The notes under the pieces are model-generated. The model searched no databases and was not told where the DNA came from. It saw nothing but the letters and a program-made list of their open reading frames with translations. This document shows, piece after piece, positions 60,952 through 64,000 of a stretch of DNA of 64,000 bases. Made by a program: the position numbers and the translations under genes. The DNA is from Oceanococcus atlanticus (GTDB lineage Bacteria > Pseudomonadota > Gammaproteobacteria > Nevskiales > Oceanococcaceae), in NCBI RefSeq assembly GCF_002088235.1, contig NZ_AQQV01000001.1, positions 1 to 64,000 of the forward strand. Reading direction: 5' to 3'. Numbering within the stretch: the stretch's first letter is position 1; every line of letters begins with the position of its first letter.

Positions 60952-61988
60952 TGGGCCGCATGGTGTGGCCCTGGACCCGCCTGCGCGAGGCCGGCATCAT
61001 CGGCATGAACGAGCGCAACGGCCTGTACATCGCCGGTTTCAACCCGCGCCGTCTGTATCCCCTGGTTGACGACAAACTGCGCACCAAACAACTGGCCGTG
61101 GATGCCGGCATTGCGGTGCCGGCGTTGTATCACGAGGTCAGCATCGAGCACGAAATCATCGCCCTGGAGCAGACCTTACAGGCTCACCAGAGCTTTGTGG
61201 TCAAACCGTCCAAGGGCGCTGGCGGTGATGGCATCGTGGTCATCACCGGGCGTCAGGGCAAGGATTTTCTGCGTGCCAGCGGTGCGCGCATGAGTTTCGA
61301 TGATCTGGCCCACCATATCTCCAACATCCTGTCCGGCATGTTCAGCCTGGGTGGTCTACCGGACCGCGCCATGATCGAGTACTGCGTGCAGTTCGATCCT
61401 GTGTTCGCCCCGATCAGCTACCAGGGCGTTCCTGACATCCGCACCCTGGTTTTTCGCGGTGTACCAGTCGCCGCCATGCTGCGCCTGCCCACCCGGGCGT
61501 CGGACGGCAAAGCCAATCTGCATCAAGGCGCGGTCGGCGTGGGTATCGATCTGGCCAGCGGTCGCACCCTGCATGGGGTCATGCACAATGCCCCGGTCAC
61601 CCATCATCCTGACACCCTGCACAGCGTGGGTGATTTCAGCGTGCCCGGCTGGGAACAGGTTCTGCTGCTGGCGGCACAGTGCTATGACCTGGCGCGCCTT
61701 GGCTATCTCGGGGTGGATATCGTGCTTGATCGCGACAAAGGCCCCCTGGTGCTGGAACTCAACGCCCGCCCGGGTCTTGCGATACAGCTGGCCAACGGGC
61801 GCGGACTGCGTCCGGCCCTGCAGGCCATCAGTGCCCTGGACAGCATCCCCTCATCAGCCGAAGAGCGTGTTGCCTTGGCCTTATCACTGTTTGCTCCGGG
61901 GGCCGACGAAGGCTGCCCTGCAACGTCTCAGGACACTGATTTGCCCGCGGCGCCAGTGCCTGATTCGGGCAAGGACGAAGCGCCGTGA
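60951..61988 (+). CDS. Alpha-L-glutamate-ligase-like ATP-grasp protein
   Basis: 345-aa ATP-grasp (PF14397-type) ligase. It has FVVKPSKGAGGDGIVVI (ATP loop), DIRTLVFRGVPVAAMLRLPT and metal-binding VDIVLDRDKGPLVLELNARP, followed by GLAIQLANGRGLRPAL. The start MGRMVWPWTRLREAGIIGMN, typical of the family, overlaps the upstream stop by one base. It should form amino-acid chains in the cytoplasm. The last 61 bp overlap the convergent lapB gene. Confidence 0.92.
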   Translation: MGRMVWPWTRLREAGIIGMNERNGLYIAGFNPRRLYPLVDDKLRTKQLAVDAGIAVPALYHEVSIEHEIIALEQTLQAHQSFVVKPSKGAGGDGIVVITGRQGKDFLRASGARMSFDDLAHHISNILSGMFSLGGLPDRAMIEYCVQFDPVFAPISYQGVPDIRTLVFRGVPVAAMLRLPTRASDGKANLHQGAVGVGIDLASGRTLHGVMHNAPVTHHPDTLHSVGDFSVPGWEQVLLLAAQCYDLARLGYLGVDIVLDRDKGPLVLELNARPGLAIQLANGRGLRPALQAISALDSIPSSAEERVALALSLFAPGADEGCPATSQDTDLPAAPVPDSGKDEAP

Positions 61989-63172
61989 ACCTGTTCCTCC
62001 AGCGCTGAATAGGTCATATCCGGCAAAGGCTGCGTGGTATTCCAGTGCTGGCAACTGGGACACTGCCAGTTGAGCTGGCGGCCACTGTAACCGCAGTGGT
62101 CGCAGCGGTAAGTCGGTGATTTTTCCAGCGGCACGCGCAGCACATCGGCAAAGCCCTTGAGCAAGCCCGCGGCCTGCGACGGCAAGTTCGACCAATCCTG
62201 ATCCAACGCCGCGTGCAAGCCGACCCAGCTGGGCTGCTGAACCAGTTGATCCAGTGCCTGCTGGCGCGCATCAGTCTGCCCGCTCTGCGCCTGAGCCTGA
62301 ATCAGGGCGACCTGAAGATGCGGATGCGGATGACGGCGGTAAACCCGCTCCAGCTCAGCGGCCCATTGCTGAGCGCTGTGCTCACGCAGAAAGGCATCAC
62401 GCCAGGGAGCCAGAACATCCGGGATAAAAGCCTCATGGTGCTGGATCACATCGCGGTAGATCTTGAGTGCTTGCGCCACCTTGCCGCTGTCCACGGCCTG
62501 CCCGGCCCGGGTCAGCTGGGCACGCACGCAGTGCGGGTCCGCGGCCAGCGCGCGCTTGAGACATTGCTGCTGGCCACGTGCATCGTCGCGGCGCAGCGCG
62601 CTGTCGGCCAGCTCACACCAGTACTGGGCGATACGCGGGCCCATGTCGCGCCCCTGTGCACTACTCAGCCACTGGGCGGTATCAATCGCGCGTTCCCACT
62701 CACGCTCACGTTCGTATATGCGCATCAGGCGTGACAGGCAGTCACTCAGAAACATGCCTTGATGGGCCAGCTCGAGAAAGATTTCCTCGGCCCGATCCAG
62801 CACCCCCGCAGCCTGGTAATCGCGGGCCAGCTCGAAGCGTGCCTGATTGCGATGCAGGGGCTTGAGGCGCGGTCGCTGGACCAGATTCTGGTGAATGCGC
62901 AATGCGCGATCGACCTCACCACGGCGCCGGAACAGACTGCCCAGCGCCAGATGCAGGTCAATGGTGCCTTCATCCGCTTCAATCAGGCCAATGAAGATTT
63001 CAATCGCCTGATCGGTGTCGTTGTTGACCAGATGACTCAGGCCACGCACGTAGTCCGGATTAAGGCTGCTCGCCTCAAGCTCCTCCCGAGGGCGCGACTG
63101 GCGTGCAACGAACCAGCCCGTTGCTGCTGCCAAGGGCAGCAACAACAACACCAGTCCGGTGAAGTCACCCAT
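61928..63172 (-). CDS. lapB: Lipopolysaccharide assembly protein LapB
   Basis: 414-aa protein: N-terminal transmembrane anchor (LVLLLLPLAAATGWFVA), about nine TPRs (YVRGLSHLVNNDTDQAIEIF, LHLALGSLFRRRGEVDRALR, KRALAADPHCVRAQLTRAGQ) and a C-terminal rubredoxin-like zinc site (YRCDHCGYSG...WQCPSCQHWNTT). LapB (YciM) brings LpxC to FtsH and so sets LPS synthesis. The usual length is about 390; the extra tail after the zinc site overlaps the convergent ligase gene. Confidence 0.94.
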   Translation of the reverse strand: MGDFTGLVLLLLPLAAATGWFVARQSRPREELEASSLNPDYVRGLSHLVNNDTDQAIEIFIGLIEADEGTIDLHLALGSLFRRRGEVDRALRIHQNLVQRPRLKPLHRNQARFELARDYQAAGVLDRAEEIFLELAHQGMFLSDCLSRLMRIYEREREWERAIDTAQWLSSAQGRDMGPRIAQYWCELADSALRRDDARGQQQCLKRALAADPHCVRAQLTRAGQAVDSGKVAQALKIYRDVIQHHEAFIPDVLAPWRDAFLREHSAQQWAAELERVYRRHPHPHLQVALIQAQAQSGQTDARQQALDQLVQQPSWVGLHAALDQDWSNLPSQAAGLLKGFADVLRVPLEKSPTYRCDHCGYSGRQLNWQCPSCQHWNTTQPLPDMTYSALEEQVHGASSLPESGTGAAGKSVS

Positions 63173-63455
63173 CCTTCAGAGGCAACTGGCGCAGGTTGTG
63201 GAGTTCGTTCTCGGCTTTTTCCAGACGCCGCCGCAAGCGCAGGGTTTCGGCCCGGCGCGGCAGGGAGATCAGCCAGAACGTCAGCACCATCACCGCCACG
63301 CTGAGCGCAACGGTCGCCATGACCAGCGCACCGAGCGCAATCTCGGTTTGTCCGGCCAGATAGTTGAGGGTCACGGCTTGCGGATTGTGATAGCTGAAGG
63401 CTGCACCCAGGCAAAAGGTCGCAATTACCAGCAAAAGAACGACAATCCTACGCAT
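63165..63455 (-). CDS. lapA: Lipopolysaccharide assembly protein LapA
   Basis: 96-aa LapA-domain protein with two transmembrane helices (RRIVVLLLVIATFCLGAAFS and GALVMATVALSVAVMVLTFW) and a C-terminal cytoplasmic coiled coil (RLRRRLEKAENELHNLRQLP). It overlaps lapB by 8 nt. It acts with LapB in envelope control. Confidence 0.92.
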   Translation of the reverse strand: MRRIVVLLLVIATFCLGAAFSYHNPQAVTLNYLAGQTEIALGALVMATVALSVAVMVLTFWLISLPRRAETLRLRRRLEKAENELHNLRQLPLKDG

Positions 63456-63464
63456 TGATGATCC

Positions 63465-63749
63465 CTATCCTTCGTTATTAACCCGCTCGCGCAATTCCTT
63501 GCCCGGCTTGAAATGTGGCACACGCTTGGACGGAATGGCCACAGCTTCGCCGGTCTTGGGGTTGCGCCCCGTGCGTGCCGGACGATGATGCAAGGAAAAA
63601 CTTCCGAAACCGCGTATCTCGATCCGTTCGTTTGCCGACAGGGCATCCGAGATCGTGTCGAGCAACAGTTTGACACCCAGCTCCACATCCTTATGTGACA
63701 GGTGTCGCTGACTCATGGCCAGCCGGTCAATCAGCTCTGATTTGGTCAT
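63465..63749 (-). CDS. ihfB: Integration host factor subunit beta
   Basis: 94-aa DNA-bending protein of the HU/IHF fold. It starts [20 protein letters not shown] and has [20 protein letters not shown] and [20 protein letters not shown], the beta-arm with its conserved Pro that inserts into DNA. The size matches E. coli IhfB (94). The ATG at 63749 is used; the longer frame has no support. It lies between rpsA and lapA. Confidence 0.97.
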   Translation of the reverse strand: MTKSELIDRLAMSQRHLSHKDVELGVKLLLDTISDALSANERIEIRGFGSFSLHHRPARTGRNPKTGEAVAIPSKRVPHFKPGKELRERVNNEG

Positions 63750-63831
63750 ACAAAATTCCCCGATACCCCCACGCAACGGACGCCCGTAACCTTGTCAGCC
63801 GCGCGGACTGGAGACAGCCCCAAAAGCGAAA

Positions 63832-63855
63832 GGCCCGGTTGCGAACAACCGAGCC
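63832..63855 (-). terminator. Rho-independent terminator after rpsA
   Basis: On the minus strand GGCTCGGTTG - TTCG - CAACCGGGCC forms a 10-bp stem with one GU wobble and a stable UUCG loop, followed by TTTCGCTTTT. It lies 70 nt after the rpsA stop and upstream of ihfB. Confidence 0.85.
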
Positions 63856-63925
63856 TACCGAAAAATCTTTAGAAAATCCAGTGACATAGCCGGGGATCAC
63901 CCCGGCCATGTCACGCATCCTGCAA

Positions 63926-64000
63926 TCAGGAATCCTGGTTGCCGATCTGCTGCTTGAGCAAGTCGCCCATGGTCGTGGCGCCTTCGGCGTCCTGACCCTG
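63926..64000 (-). CDS. rpsA: 30S ribosomal protein S1, C-terminal end (partial)
   Basis: The last 24 codons of a minus-strand gene, ending GATTMGDLLKQQIGNQDS then TGA. The segment TMGDLLKQQ matches the typical S1 C-terminus (TLGDLLKEQ), and the rpsA-ihfB-lapA-lapB order is conserved in gammaproteobacteria. The rest of the gene, including the S1 domains, lies beyond base 64000. Confidence 0.93.
   Translation of the reverse strand, partial: QGQDAEGATTMGDLLKQQIGNQDS

Noticed and set aside
1-64000. Mobile elements, prophage or genomic island borders
   Set aside because: No transposase, integrase, flanking direct repeats, or second tRNA; the single tRNA-Ser is intact and has no adjoining integrase.

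Overview
The window looks like chromosome from a GC-rich gammaproteobacterium. The rpsA-ihfB-lapA-lapB order, the dapA / gcvR-bcp arrangement, a bepA-type M48 protease, a TonB2-type energising operon with a DUF3450 partner, and many lipid- and terpenoid-type oxidation genes together suggest a marine or oil-associated lineage such as Nevskiales/Salinisphaerales. The taxonomy is inference from gene content. I see no insertion sequence, phage, integrase or CRISPR array. No gap between genes exceeds about 180 bp, so there is no long non-coding stretch to describe.

Region 1 (1-12.7 kb). A LuxR-type regulator with all six AHL-domain invariant residues comes first. An almost entirely minus-strand operon follows: large ExbB - ExbD - DUF3450 - second large ExbB (TtpC-like) - ExbB - ExbD - TonB - TPR protein - secreted hypothetical. 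Beside it lie an OmpA-family protein and a TonB-dependent receptor. This is a complete outer-membrane uptake and energising block with one duplicated ExbB/ExbD pair.

Region 2 (12.7-19.5 kb). A cytochrome P450 operon carries P450, crotonase, ferredoxin reductase, 2Fe-2S ferredoxin, a SnoaL-like protein and a small membrane protein. Upstream are an aldehyde dehydrogenase and a divergent MarR-family regulator. Matching inverted repeats (TGTC-N5-GACA core) lie at the P450 promoter, in the ALDH/MarR intergenic region and upstream of the TonB-dependent receptor. This suggests one regulon for importing and oxidising a hydrophobic compound, and it is the best candidate for an undescribed system here.

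Region 3 (19.5-29.4 kb). Housekeeping and lipid genes: YjdM/PhnA, a ferritin-like 'metal-dependent hydrolase', an AraC regulator, a 3-beta-HSD-like dehydrogenase, DUF4124 and TraB/GumN proteins, fabI, HMG-CoA lyase with an MBL-fold hydrolase, and a PiT phosphate transporter.

Region 4 (29.4-39.1 kb). A second catabolic cluster: alpha/beta hydrolase, Baeyer-Villiger-type flavin monooxygenase, divergent TetR regulator with a clear operator, SDR, 3-beta-HSD-like dehydrogenase, EthD-like protein, serine esterase, WS/DGAT acyltransferase and an acetoacetate-decarboxylase-family protein. The set fits conversion of a cyclic or long-chain ketone to an ester, then hydrolysis and storage or beta-oxidation.

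Region 5 (39.1-44.2 kb). Small genes, a tRNA-Ser(GGA), dapA followed by a short BamC-like lipoprotein, gcvR, bcp and a PIN-PhoH ATPase.

Region 6 (44.2-54.8 kb). A surface and signalling island: putative porin plus a secreted HExxH lipoprotein, two NarL-type two-component pairs, another secreted lipoprotein and a Ser/Thr kinase with TPRs. A shared GTCCC-TGAAT-GGGAC-like inverted motif occurs at three places in this island.

Region 7 (54.8-64 kb). AI-2E-family permease, bepA, and a secreted AstE-like carboxypeptidase facing a retropepsin-like protease - inactive transglutaminase/7TM - ATP-grasp ligase operon. The window ends with lapB, lapA, ihfB and the last codons of rpsA.
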